Positions 37,088-45,936 of a stretch of 64,000 nucleotides of DNA are shown here, one piece after another. The notes under the pieces are model-generated. The model saw only the letters and a program-made list of their open reading frames with translations. It ran no database searches and was not told the origin of the DNA. Position numbers and translations under genes: made by a program. Source of the stretch: an uncultured Carboxylicivirga sp. (GTDB taxonomy: Bacteria; Bacteroidota; Bacteroidia; Bacteroidales; Marinilabiliaceae); assembly GCA_947503525.1 (NCBI GenBank), contig CANNEA010000007.1, positions 62,001 to 126,000 of the forward strand, given 5' to 3'. Within the stretch, counting starts at the first letter, position 1; every line of letters begins with the position of its first letter.

Positions 37088-37573
37088 ATGAATGTAATAT
37101 TACTGTTAGGTGGAAACCAAGGAATCGTTAAGAACTACTTAAGTAAAGCTATTAAATTACTTAGTGAAAGACTTAGCGGTCCAATAAAAGCTTCTAATCT
37201 ATACGAAAGTGAGCCATGGGGTTTTGAGGCACAACAAAACTTTATTAATCAGGTGGTGCAATTTAAAACCGAAATGAATCCGCATGAACTATTGGTCTAT
37301 ACTCAGTCCATTGAAAAACAACTGGGTCGCAAAGAAAAAGCCGGAATCCAATACGAATCCCGGCCCATTGATATAGATATCTTATTTTGTGATGAACTTA
37401 TTCTGCAATCTCAGCGTTTGACCATACCTCATCCATTATTACACGAAAGACGTTTTACCCTTCTTCCCCTTATGGATCATTGGTCCCAATTTACACACCC
37501 AGTATTCAAAAGAACTATTGAACAGTTATTGAAAGACTGCATCGATTTAAATCCTGTTCTTAAACTTGATTAG
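37088..37573 (+). CDS. folK: 2-amino-4-hydroxy-6-hydroxymethyldihydropteridine pyrophosphokinase
   Basis: Transfers pyrophosphate from ATP to the pterin in folate synthesis. The 161 residues contain LLLGGNQGIVKNYL at 5-18, YESEPWGF near 41 and the signature RPIDIDILF near residue 98. The gene is divergent from sppA and its stop overlaps the stop region of the convergent upp gene by 4 bp, leaving no space for a terminator between them. Confidence 0.95.
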   Translation: MNVILLLGGNQGIVKNYLSKAIKLLSERLSGPIKASNLYESEPWGFEAQQNFINQVVQFKTEMNPHELLVYTQSIEKQLGRKEKAGIQYESRPIDIDILFCDELILQSQRLTIPHPLLHERRFTLLPLMDHWSQFTHPVFKRTIEQLLKDCIDLNPVLKLD

Positions 37574-38223
37574 AGTTTCGTTCCATAAGCCAAATCACCA
37601 GCATCACCTAGTCCGGGTACGATATACGACTTTGCATTTAATTCTTCATCAACAGCACCTAACCACATAGTTGCCGGCTCCTCTTTAAACATATTTTCCA
37701 CATATTGCACACCCGCCTGGCTGGCTATTAAGGAAATAATATGCACATGTTTTGGTTTACCCCGATGCAGTAGAGCTTTATATGCCAATTCAATTGACGT
37801 GCCTGTTGCTAACATTGGATCTACCAACAAAACAGTTTTGTTATCTAAGGAAGGAGATGATATATACTCAATATGAATGTCAAAATCACCTTTTTCATTA
37901 TACTTTCTATATGCTGAAACAAAAGCATTTTCTGATCGGTCAAAATAGTTTAACACACCCTGATGTAAAGGAAGTCCAGCCCTTAGAATTGAAGCAATCA
38001 CCACTTCTTCAGCCGGAACAGATTCTTTTGCAATCCCAAGAGGAGTGGTAACATTTTTAGTTTCGTAGGATAATACCTTACTAACCTCATAGGCCATTAT
38101 CTCACCCATCCGTTCGATATTACGACGAAAGCGCATTGGATCGGTTTGGATAGATGTATCACGAATTTCGGCAATGAAGCGATTAAAAATACTTTGCTGC
38201 TGATTTAATATTGTTGTTTGCAT
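37570..38223 (-). CDS. upp: Uracil phosphoribosyltransferase
   Basis: Salvages uracil to UMP using PRPP. The PRPP-binding motif LLVDPMLATGTSIE lies near residues 124-137 and the uracil-binding C-terminal GLGDAGDLAYGT near 203-214. The 217-residue length is normal. It converges on folK with a 4-bp overlap. Together with the two PNPs it shows active nucleobase salvage. Confidence 0.95.
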   Translation of the reverse strand: MQTTILNQQQSIFNRFIAEIRDTSIQTDPMRFRRNIERMGEIMAYEVSKVLSYETKNVTTPLGIAKESVPAEEVVIASILRAGLPLHQGVLNYFDRSENAFVSAYRKYNEKGDFDIHIEYISSPSLDNKTVLLVDPMLATGTSIELAYKALLHRGKPKHVHIISLIASQAGVQYVENMFKEEPATMWLGAVDEELNAKSYIVPGLGDAGDLAYGTKL

Positions 38224-38267
38224 TGGGGATGATTTTCTGCAAAAGTAAGGAAAAATGCCTTATTCTT

Positions 38268-39161
38268 TTAATTCAACTTCTCAATAACTAAGATAATTCT
38301 TGACGGTTTTTTGAAGAGAAATATTAAAGTCTTATCTAACAACCTCCAAATACACTTTGGCAAAAAGGTAAATACAATGTGCATTCGCGTTTTAATTAAC
38401 CACCAGTGATTAATTAGCTTATAGTTTACCCTAGCATTATCAAAACGAGCCAGTTTTAACAGGTTCCCCTCATCAAACGAATGTAAATGTGCACTATGTG
38501 GAGTTGCTTGATTACAATGTACACATAACGAATATACTATCTTTTCTTTGTAGGGTGTTGATATTATCAATTTTCCTCCAGGCTTTAAAACTGCAAATAA
38601 ATTATTGATAAACTCTTTAGGATCCGGAACATGCTCAATTACTTCTGATGCAACCACATAATCAAAAGAATTATTAGCAAGAGGAATATTCATTGCATCA
38701 CCTACAATACCAGTATACCTTTCTGTTTTGTATAGAGTCTTCAGTTTAGTAATATTCTTAGTCGATAAATCCATCGACACTATTGAGCTTTTTGTTTTAT
38801 TAATCACATATTCAATAAGCCATCCTCCACCAGATCCAACATCAAGAATAAGCGAATTATTTTTAAGTTTCATCAAGGCTTTAATTTCACTATGCAACCT
38901 TTTAAACTCAAGTCTCCAGGATAAAGGATAGTCTGCAAAATAGTCTGATAATTCGGCATCCTTCTCATAATGATCAATGTGCTTATATCGTTCAGTTTCT
39001 TCTTTATTCATGATAAAACCGGGCAACAAAATTGGCACTTCACCATTTATTATATACACTTCCTTTTCATCATTTGAAACTATCTGACGGTTTTCAATAC
39101 TCAATTTTAGGTACTGTTTCGTAATTGGGCTTCTCAAAATAGAAACTATTTCAGACTTCAT
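38268..39161 (-). CDS. SAM-dependent methyltransferase with N-terminal Trm112-like domain
   Basis: A 297-residue class I methyltransferase. The first about 50 residues look like a Trm112/zinc-ribbon-type domain (SPITKQYLKL, INGEVPILLP) that has lost its Cys residues. The SAM-binding core shows LDVGSGGGW near 107, VVASEVIEHVPDP near 158 and KPGGKLIISTP near 183. It is the last gene of the minus-strand glycan operon, overlapping the flippase gene by 4 bp. It may methylate a sugar or lipid-linked intermediate; the target is not deducible. Confidence 0.85.
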   Translation of the reverse strand: MKSEIVSILRSPITKQYLKLSIENRQIVSNDEKEVYIINGEVPILLPGFIMNKEETERYKHIDHYEKDAELSDYFADYPLSWRLEFKRLHSEIKALMKLKNNSLILDVGSGGGWLIEYVINKTKSSIVSMDLSTKNITKLKTLYKTERYTGIVGDAMNIPLANNSFDYVVASEVIEHVPDPKEFINNLFAVLKPGGKLIISTPYKEKIVYSLCVHCNQATPHSAHLHSFDEGNLLKLARFDNARVNYKLINHWWLIKTRMHIVFTFLPKCIWRLLDKTLIFLFKKPSRIILVIEKLN

Positions 39162-40426
39162 ATAGACTTATTTTCGTATTGTTTTATCGAATGATATATA
39201 ATAATCATTAAAACCAATCCTGCAATTGCACTAACACTGGCATAGAATAACAAAGTTTCATTTACATTCAGTACCAATACATAGGAATAACCAAGAACAC
39301 CAAGTCTGACCATTAGTTGAATTAATTCAAAGATTAACCATTTTTTTTGAATATGTAATATCGATATTAATGAAGACAATGGCGTTTTTATAAAATTTAC
39401 AAACATCCACAATAAGATAAGACGCGTAAAAATTCCTGCCATTATCCAATCGGCACCCATAACTGTTTTAAAAAACCAGGGGCTAACAATGAATACAACA
39501 ATAAATGGAATTATTGCCAATCTAAATAGCTTATTCATTTCACTATAAAAAAGCTTCAATAGCGACCCTGATTTTTTATATACATCAGATGCATTTACAT
39601 AAAAATCCTGACCATAAACCTGAGAAAAAAGCATAAGTGGAAATAAAAGTGTCTTAAACGCCATACCATAGTTGGCAGTGACTCCTTTATCGAATAAAAT
39701 AGGTAAGAAAATATATGGTAGCTGATTACTAACAATATTAATAGGCGATACGATACTGTTATAAACCAAAATTCTTATGTAGCTCTTATAATATGTATAC
39801 AATAACAAATCGACTCTTTTCAAGAAATGTTTCCTAATCTGTATCTGAAACATTCTAGAATAAAAAATAATAACCATCGCAATCTGCCCACCAATATATC
39901 CAAGTACTAATGAATAATTACTACTAAGAACATATTGAAAAAATAGAGCTGTAGAAAAAAAGATGATTACCCTAATGACCTTTACATTAGTTATTAAGGA
40001 GTACTTTTTATTAGCAACATAAAAGTGCTCGCCAATTAAGTTTAATCCAAAGAGTAAAGAAGAAAGTGGTAATATAAAATACCAGACTTTAAAATCAATG
40101 TCAACATTAATAAAAAAATCAATACCAAAATAGCTAATAATTACACCTAGTAAAAATAAGGCATTACTCATTAGCAATATTAGTATGCCACAATACAAAT
40201 TTTCTATTTTTGCCTTTAAACTCCGTGGTAGAGCTAAAGTTAGATGCATTTGAAATGACAAAGAGGACCCAATAATGGTAACAATGGCAATGAAAATGAA
40301 GTATGTACCAATACTCTCAACTGGAAGAATATGTGCCGCACCAAAAAACACAAACAAATTAAGAATTTGTGCAACCAGATTTCCTTTATAAAGTTTAAAT
40401 ACATTCCTAATTCTACCAATACCCAT
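39158..40426 (-). CDS. Polysaccharide flippase (Wzx/MATE-like)
   Basis: A 422-residue protein with about twelve evenly spread hydrophobic helices, as in O-antigen/teichoic acid flippases of the MVF superfamily. Such proteins move undecaprenyl-linked oligosaccharides across the inner membrane. It sits among acyltransferase and methyltransferase genes, overlapping the methyltransferase by 4 bp. This is the only flippase-like gene seen in the region; no Wzy-like polymerase is evident, although the membrane proteins at the left edge and at 50009 are candidates. Confidence 0.82.
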   Translation of the reverse strand: MGIGRIRNVFKLYKGNLVAQILNLFVFFGAAHILPVESIGTYFIFIAIVTIIGSSLSFQMHLTLALPRSLKAKIENLYCGILILLMSNALFLLGVIISYFGIDFFINVDIDFKVWYFILPLSSLLFGLNLIGEHFYVANKKYSLITNVKVIRVIIFFSTALFFQYVLSSNYSLVLGYIGGQIAMVIIFYSRMFQIQIRKHFLKRVDLLLYTYYKSYIRILVYNSIVSPINIVSNQLPYIFLPILFDKGVTANYGMAFKTLLFPLMLFSQVYGQDFYVNASDVYKKSGSLLKLFYSEMNKLFRLAIIPFIVVFIVSPWFFKTVMGADWIMAGIFTRLILLWMFVNFIKTPLSSLISILHIQKKWLIFELIQLMVRLGVLGYSYVLVLNVNETLLFYASVSAIAGLVLMIIIYHSIKQYENKSI

Positions 40427-40456
40427 AAGTCAACAAAAACCTTTCAACTAATTTCA

Positions 40457-41506
40457 TTATGTAAAAATGACATCACCATCGCCATCTTGCCAAATAATTT
40501 CTTTCCCAAATTCCGCGACAAATGATTTAGTAAAAGCAACTCTTTGAAATTTATTTTTGCAAGGCACCATCCTAAATATCTTTTGACGAAGAATCATTTT
40601 CATGCTTTTCTGGTGAACATACAAACTTTTTCCTTTTTCACTATTAACATAATTCACCAGCACTTCTAAAATCATTTCTAGATCTTCCGGTTTAAGAAAA
40701 AGGTAAGGAATAGAATAATGCCCGTCTCTTTCTTTTAAAAAAACTACCGCGATAATCTGGCTTGCCTTTTTAATACAAAAACTCCTCAAATGATAGGATG
40801 AAGTTATTATACTGAAAGGATAGACTTCTTGTTCTTCAGCAAGTGTATTTTTATTTGTAATCCAAGGCCATTGTCTTATCCATTCAAATTCCTCTTTACC
40901 CCGCTGAAAAGAACTTACTTGAACTGAACTAATAAAAGTTTCCATTTCCGGGTTAATATCATTAGTTTGGGTCAACTTTAAGTCGCTATTTTTATTAACA
41001 CTGCAGATTCTACCTAATTGAGGCAGAAAGTCCATTAGTAAATTTAAACAAGCAAATTTGCTTCTAGTAGGCAGATATGGCCTCAATATAAATTTCAAAC
41101 CTACTGACTCACCAAATTCTTCAATAAGTCCTAATCTATTAAGAATGTTGTAAGTATGCTTTGGGAGATCGATAAAACCAACACGCCCATTCCATTGCTG
41201 AATTCCATATAACAACAATGGTATTGCTATATTCTTCCCCTTTTGTTCATCCACCCACCAGCCACTATTCCATGCAAATTTATCAACTTCATTATCTCTT
41301 AATGAATCAGGCAGGAAACCAACAAAACCAATTAAATCCTCATCCTTGTATGCCAAAACCAATATCACGTCATCATCACTGGCTCGGGGATTATTGGCTA
41401 AAGATTGTGCTCTCAATGATGAAAGTGGTAAAATGGTATCTTTACTTCGCTTACAGCGATCTATAAAAGAAATAATTTCGCCATTCTTGACAGTTTGAAA
41501 TTTCAT
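40457..41506 (-). CDS. GNAT-family acyltransferase-like protein
   Basis: A 349-residue cytosolic protein whose N-terminal half resembles a GNAT fold (VLAYKDEDLIGFVGFLPD near residues 50-67, NSGWWVDEQKGKNIAIPLL near 81-99). The C-terminal half is an additional domain with Trp and basic residues (EEFEWIRQWPWI near 215) that could be a second, degenerate GNAT unit. Its start overlaps the end of the acyl carrier protein gene by 4 bp. A plausible role is transfer of an ACP-bound acyl or aminoacyl group to a sugar; this is inference. Confidence 0.75.
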   Translation of the reverse strand: MKFQTVKNGEIISFIDRCKRSKDTILPLSSLRAQSLANNPRASDDDVILVLAYKDEDLIGFVGFLPDSLRDNEVDKFAWNSGWWVDEQKGKNIAIPLLLYGIQQWNGRVGFIDLPKHTYNILNRLGLIEEFGESVGLKFILRPYLPTRSKFACLNLLMDFLPQLGRICSVNKNSDLKLTQTNDINPEMETFISSVQVSSFQRGKEEFEWIRQWPWITNKNTLAEEQEVYPFSIITSSYHLRSFCIKKASQIIAVVFLKERDGHYSIPYLFLKPEDLEMILEVLVNYVNSEKGKSLYVHQKSMKMILRQKIFRMVPCKNKFQRVAFTKSFVAEFGKEIIWQDGDGDVIFT

Positions 41507-41739
41507 TTAATGATTTGCCTTACTTTTTGTATAATATCATCAGCCGTTCTCATTGAAATCATATCCATAATATCAAACTTTATTACGAAAACCTCTTCGA
41601 CTTTAGCAATAATAGTCGCATGTGCCAACGAATCCCACTGCTCAATAGTATCTCCAGATGATGTTGGACCAATAAGCCCTAATTCAACCTTTAACACTTT
41701 TGTAATGATATTGATTACTTTATCAGAAATTGCATCCAT
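41503..41739 (-). CDS. Acyl/peptidyl carrier protein
   Basis: A 78-residue carrier protein with the phosphopantetheine attachment Ser in EQWDSLAHATII near residue 37. It is acidic and helical as expected. It sits between two GNAT genes and just downstream of an adenylation-enzyme gene (1-bp gap to the GNAT, 4-bp overlap on the other side), so it is a dedicated carrier for that enzyme rather than the fatty-acid ACP. Confidence 0.9.
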   Translation of the reverse strand: MDAISDKVINIITKVLKVELGLIGPTSSGDTIEQWDSLAHATIIAKVEEVFVIKFDIMDMISMRTADDIIQKVRQIIK

Positions 41740-41740
41740 A

Positions 41741-42472
41741 CTAATTATAATTTTTTACGAGAATTAAATAATATCCCGAACAAGAGAAACCCATTTTCTC
41801 ATAAAATCCCATTGATTGTTCTGTAGCTTGCAAGGTCAAGGTCCGAATATTTTTATTAATAGCATCACTAAACACCGATTTAATCAAGCTCTCGCCCCAT
41901 CCTTTACCTCTAAATTCTTCTTTAGTTGCCATCATGTATATTCCCATATTAGAATCCACCTCATATGTAACACATCCTGCAGTTAATGTATTATTATTTA
42001 ACACCCCATACTGACAGCAACGATTCATTTGTGATAATGAGGCATAAAATCTATTAACTATAGGTTTTCCTTTGAAATGAATGCTATTAATAAGTTCTGC
42101 AAATTCATTATGGTCTACATGCATCGGGATAGAACTAGCAATCGAATAACTTGCATTAAGCTCCATATGCATCATTGGCCACCTTTTCAACGGCATAAAA
42201 CCAATTTCCCTTAAGACATTTATCAATTCGATATTACGCTCATCAAAAGGCAGAATAGCATTTACAGGCCAAGTGATGTCATTCAATACCTCCTTTAATC
42301 CATGCCTGATATCTGAAACATGATCACCAAGCAGAAACAAAAACTGAGGCCAACTATAGTCATTATCCTTAGGCATAAAAAAGCCTTTACCCTCCTGAAG
42401 TTTATTGTTGAGCAATAGCACATCTTTGTGAAAAGACTGCAAATTATATATGTTAGTTTCCTTATAATTCAT
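41741..42472 (-). CDS. GNAT family N-acyltransferase
   Basis: A 243-residue protein whose C-terminal half is a typical GNAT domain: MGIYMMATKEEFRGKGWGES (acyl-CoA pyrophosphate loop, R/Q-x-x-G-x-G/A) near residues 178-197 and the final MGFSCSGYYLI. The N-terminal 100 residues look like a degenerate GNAT unit. It overlaps the adenylation-enzyme gene by 11 bp and precedes the ACP by 1 bp, so expression is coupled to them. A role in transferring or acetylating the activated group is inferred. Confidence 0.82.
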   Translation of the reverse strand: MNYKETNIYNLQSFHKDVLLLNNKLQEGKGFFMPKDNDYSWPQFLFLLGDHVSDIRHGLKEVLNDITWPVNAILPFDERNIELINVLREIGFMPLKRWPMMHMELNASYSIASSIPMHVDHNEFAELINSIHFKGKPIVNRFYASLSQMNRCCQYGVLNNNTLTAGCVTYEVDSNMGIYMMATKEEFRGKGWGESLIKSVFSDAINKNIRTLTLQATEQSMGFYEKMGFSCSGYYLILVKNYN

Positions 42473-43958
42473 CTTGAATCATTTCTTTTAATCTTAACCT
42501 ATCAATCTTTCCATTACTATTTATTGGAAATTGAACCAACCATATTAACTTAACAGGAAGCATGAAATCTGGTAATTGAGATTTAAGAAGCGATAAAAAA
42601 TAATCATGATCTAATTCCAATTGAGATTCGTAAAACAAAACGATACGAGTAACATTCACATTCAATCGTAGTGCAATTGCAACTGCACTATTCAAATTCA
42701 TGGTGTTTTTACAAATATACTCAACCTCCCCTAATTCAACCTTATAACCGTCAATTTTTACCTGATTATCTATTCTACCACAGGTATAAAAAAGGCCATT
42801 TTCATCAACAAAAGCCATATCGCCAGTTTTATAAAACCGTTTGCCTTCTTTATAGAAAAACACTTCTTCATTATGTTCATCCATTTTCAAATAACCCTTC
42901 ATAAGATTATCTCCACTAAACGATAAATTACCTGTTGAAAGGATAGGTACAATATTATTATGCTCATCAACAATAATGGCTTCCGTATTGCTCCAAGGCA
43001 ACCCAAAGGCAAGAATTCCATTATGATGCTTGTATCTTTCAGAATCTTTAGGCAGTACATACCCCATGCATGCCATTGTTGTTTCTGTAGGGCCAGAAAT
43101 ATTGAAGACTTTCCCTTCTGGTAAACATTTTTGCCATTCGGCCGCAAGCATACAATCGAAAGGCTCACCTCCGACAAAACACCTCCTGAGAGCGGGCAAC
43201 AGAATAGTGGAAAAATAAGGTCTTAATAGGTTTAATGTTGTAGGCACTAAAGTAGCTACAGTAATATGGTGTTTCACTAATATCTCTATAGCCGAAAGAT
43301 ATTTTATTCCTTTGGATTGACATGGGTAAACACAGGCTCCAATACAAAATGCAGGTAAATACGAAAGCATGGACATGTCAAAATTAAAGTCAAACATTTG
43401 AAGAAAACGATCGTTTGAACTTAGGCGTGTATCTAATTTAAAATAAGCATCCAAGGAACAATTAATATTACCCAAAGAATAAGGTACTCCTTTGGGCACA
43501 CCCGTGCTGCCAGATGTAAATAAGACAGTCAAAACGTCATCATCCTTCAATTTTAACTTTGGGATGGAATAATAACCCTCCTTCATATCAGGTATAAAAC
43601 GATCAAATTCGGTCACAGTCTTTTGCTGAGAATTCAATACCAGTTGAACTTCACTCAATTGGAGAATATATTGATTTCGTTCCAAAGGCATATCGTTCAG
43701 AATAGGAATAAAGGTTTTGCCCAATAACATTATAGCAATAATAGAAGCATAAGATTTCAAATCTTGATTGCCAACAACACCGATTGCCGTTTGTTCAGAG
43801 TGATTATTCGCAATAAAATTACATATAGCTGCTACTTGACCTTCTAAATCTTGGTATGTATAATACTGGCCATTAACAAACAAAGCATTTCGTTGTGAAT
43901 GATCTTTAAACGAAGCCCTGATCATTGTAAGGCAATTTATATATTCCTTATTCTCCAT
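42462..43958 (-). CDS. AMP-binding (amino acid adenylation / DltA-like) enzyme
   Basis: A free-standing adenylation enzyme of 498 residues. Core motifs are LFTSGSTGVPKGVP (A3) near residue 150, ISGPTETT (A5) near 290, YKTGDMAF (A7) near 368, GRIDNQVKIDGYKVELGEVE (A8) near 384-403 and NSNGKIDRL (A10) with the catalytic Lys at the end. It activates a carboxylate, probably an amino acid, and loads it onto the carrier protein encoded 720 bp downstream. The layout resembles DltA-DltC and the aminoacyl-sugar systems of some O-antigens. Substrate identity is unknown. Confidence 0.88.
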   Translation of the reverse strand: MENKEYINCLTMIRASFKDHSQRNALFVNGQYYTYQDLEGQVAAICNFIANNHSEQTAIGVVGNQDLKSYASIIAIMLLGKTFIPILNDMPLERNQYILQLSEVQLVLNSQQKTVTEFDRFIPDMKEGYYSIPKLKLKDDDVLTVLFTSGSTGVPKGVPYSLGNINCSLDAYFKLDTRLSSNDRFLQMFDFNFDMSMLSYLPAFCIGACVYPCQSKGIKYLSAIEILVKHHITVATLVPTTLNLLRPYFSTILLPALRRCFVGGEPFDCMLAAEWQKCLPEGKVFNISGPTETTMACMGYVLPKDSERYKHHNGILAFGLPWSNTEAIIVDEHNNIVPILSTGNLSFSGDNLMKGYLKMDEHNEEVFFYKEGKRFYKTGDMAFVDENGLFYTCGRIDNQVKIDGYKVELGEVEYICKNTMNLNSAVAIALRLNVNVTRIVLFYESQLELDHDYFLSLLKSQLPDFMLPVKLIWLVQFPINSNGKIDRLRLKEMIQDEL

Positions 43959-44878
43959 AAATAATAGGCAAAAGATAATCTTGATTTTTTCATTGAAAGA
44001 TATTTATATGGTTGAGCGCCATATCCAATATTGTAATTTGCAATTCCTTTAATATCCGATCCTGCAAAATCAAGATAACAACTACTTAAACAATGATCTT
44101 CAATAAATCGATCAATAAGCAAAAAAGATGCACTTGCCGTTCTTCCCAACTGGTTTGAAGCTGAAAAAATGATTATTCGCTTTTTGCCCTTAAGAAAAAA
44201 AGCACTCGCACATATCAATCCATTATCAACAGCTTCGTAAAGGACTCCCTTTCCAAGAGCTATTGCTTTATCAACTAACAATTGAAATTTACGGTTATTC
44301 TGTCTCGCTATTGGCTTCAATCGTTTAACCGTTACCATCTCTTCCTTCATTTTGATTAAAAACTCAGATGAGTGACTTGTCCTTACCTTTATATTCGCCT
44401 TTATTGCTCTCCTAATATTTTTCTTACAGCTTTTTGAATAGCCTTCAACAAGAGTTCCATAAGCCAGGTTTAAATCTAGGTAATAGGTAGTTCTATGTAT
44501 ACAAGAAGGTATGTCTAAGACATCCATTCCCGGTGTTTGCGAAAAATTAATTATTCTAAAACCTCTACTTCTAAGGACATTAAATATCTTTTGAATATCT
44601 AAAGATAATACATTACCAAAAAAACCAAGATACTGCATATAAACTGGCATTGAGTACAGACTCATTCCCAAAAACCTATCAACGGTCAATGGGAAAACCC
44701 AAGAATATTCATTCCCTACCAAAGCCAACCAGTTTGGATGCATTACATCTAACACCCAGGAATTGGCCATAGGGCTTTCGTTAAGTGATTCCTCAACGCA
44801 CTTATCCCATTTCTCTGCATCAATCTCTTCTCGCTTAAGAAGCTTTATTTTATGTCCCTCCAATTCAAACTCTTTCAT
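43937..44878 (-). CDS. FemAB/BioF2-like GNAT acyltransferase
   Basis: A 313-residue protein of the GNAT_6 (FemAB-like, peptidoglycan bridge/lipid-linked sugar) type. The segment EGYSKSCKKNIRRAIKANI near residues 146-164 and ASAFFLKGKKRIIIFSAS near 224 are characteristic, as is the DFAGSDIKGIANYNIGYGA stretch near 270-288. Such enzymes move aminoacyl groups from aminoacyl-tRNA or carrier proteins. It overlaps the adenylation-enzyme gene by 22 bp and lies 1 bp from the deacetylase gene. It is the likely aminoacyl acceptor enzyme of the cassette. Confidence 0.82.
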   Translation of the reverse strand: MKEFELEGHKIKLLKREEIDAEKWDKCVEESLNESPMANSWVLDVMHPNWLALVGNEYSWVFPLTVDRFLGMSLYSMPVYMQYLGFFGNVLSLDIQKIFNVLRSRGFRIINFSQTPGMDVLDIPSCIHRTTYYLDLNLAYGTLVEGYSKSCKKNIRRAIKANIKVRTSHSSEFLIKMKEEMVTVKRLKPIARQNNRKFQLLVDKAIALGKGVLYEAVDNGLICASAFFLKGKKRIIIFSASNQLGRTASASFLLIDRFIEDHCLSSCYLDFAGSDIKGIANYNIGYGAQPYKYLSMKKSRLSFAYYLWRIRNI

Positions 44879-44879
44879 A

Positions 44880-45782
44880 TTAACGTTTGATTGTATTTTT
44901 ACCTACAAACCGACGAGCATAAGACTTTAACTTATAGTAGCCAATTATTTCTTTCGCATCATAATTAAACTCCATAGGTACTCTCTGAAAATTCATTTCA
45001 GCTTCATCGTTTTTTATCCCTGCAGTCCCAAAACTTATATCAACTAAATTCAGATCTCTCACCTTTTCAAAAAAACTCAATTTTAGTTGATAATCCGTAA
45101 AAGGAAATGAAAAGGCTTTAACACCATGATCGCAATAGCTTGCTACATCCAGCATACTCTCACTAACTTGATTAATTGCTTCGTCTTCATCAATTAGTCT
45201 AAATTCAGGGTGATCAGCACTATGTCCTCCAATACTAAAACCATTATCTGATAAAACTTGAATTTGAGCTCCAGTCATGTAAATTCTATTCGAATTCAAA
45301 TATTCATTAAAGTCCAAATCATAATTTGAAGCTAACTCATTCAAAGTTTGTTCATCAGAGTATTCTAAATCAAGAATCTCCTTTTTAAACCGCTTATCCT
45401 TAATGTTTTGTTGATATAGTGATTCAATGAGCAAGGAGGCCTTGAATCTAAAAAACATCTTTCGCCTGTTCACAAACGAAGAGTTAACAAAAAAAGTTGC
45501 AGGAATACCTTTCGATTTTAATATAGAATAAATAAGCTCAAAACATTCAATCAAACCATCATCAAAGCTGAGGTGGGCAACAGGCTTTAAGACATCTTTA
45601 AAATCATTTTTAGCTAAATTATAAAACTCAGTTAAGTCAACAAATTGATAATTCTTACCCATATAATCAAGGTCCGAAACAAATTGCTTTACATTCTTAA
45701 CATAAAACAAATGCTTTAAATGCGACAGAGGTTTGTCACTTATAGCATGATAAAACGGTAATATAAATGGTATTTTTTTCAA
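44880..45782 (-). CDS. Polysaccharide deacetylase family protein
   Basis: A NodB-homology (CE4) protein of 300 residues that would remove N-acetyl groups from sugars. The metal site shows LSFDDGLI near residues 72-79 and GGHSADHPEF near 195-204, the two canonical CE4 motifs, with a PATFF stretch between. It starts with TTG at 45782, since an in-frame stop lies two codons upstream; the protein ILPFYHAISDKPLSH is family-like from there. It is the first gene of the minus-strand operon and diverges from the glycosyltransferase. Confidence 0.86.
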   Translation of the reverse strand: MKKIPFILPFYHAISDKPLSHLKHLFYVKNVKQFVSDLDYMGKNYQFVDLTEFYNLAKNDFKDVLKPVAHLSFDDGLIECFELIYSILKSKGIPATFFVNSSFVNRRKMFFRFKASLLIESLYQQNIKDKRFKKEILDLEYSDEQTLNELASNYDLDFNEYLNSNRIYMTGAQIQVLSDNGFSIGGHSADHPEFRLIDEDEAINQVSESMLDVASYCDHGVKAFSFPFTDYQLKLSFFEKVRDLNLVDISFGTAGIKNDEAEMNFQRVPMEFNYDAKEIIGYYKLKSYARRFVGKNTIKR

Positions 45783-45918
45783 TTTCTATTTCCCCTGCAA
45801 TTACAAACGTATCATCAATGCCTTTATTATTTCAAACGATTGATTTTAATATAAACAAACGAAGTTAATGCATAAAATTTAAATCTGATATTTATATCTT
45901 GCCAACTCTTATACATCA

Positions 45919-45936
45919 ATGAAGAATTCAAATTGA
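45919..45936 (+). other. Five-codon mini-ORF overlapping a TTG start
   Basis: ATG at 45919 opens a 5-codon frame whose TGA stop (45934-45936) overlaps the TTG start of the glycosyltransferase at 45933. This arrangement could couple reinitiation to the downstream TTG, but may be chance. Confidence 0.3.
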
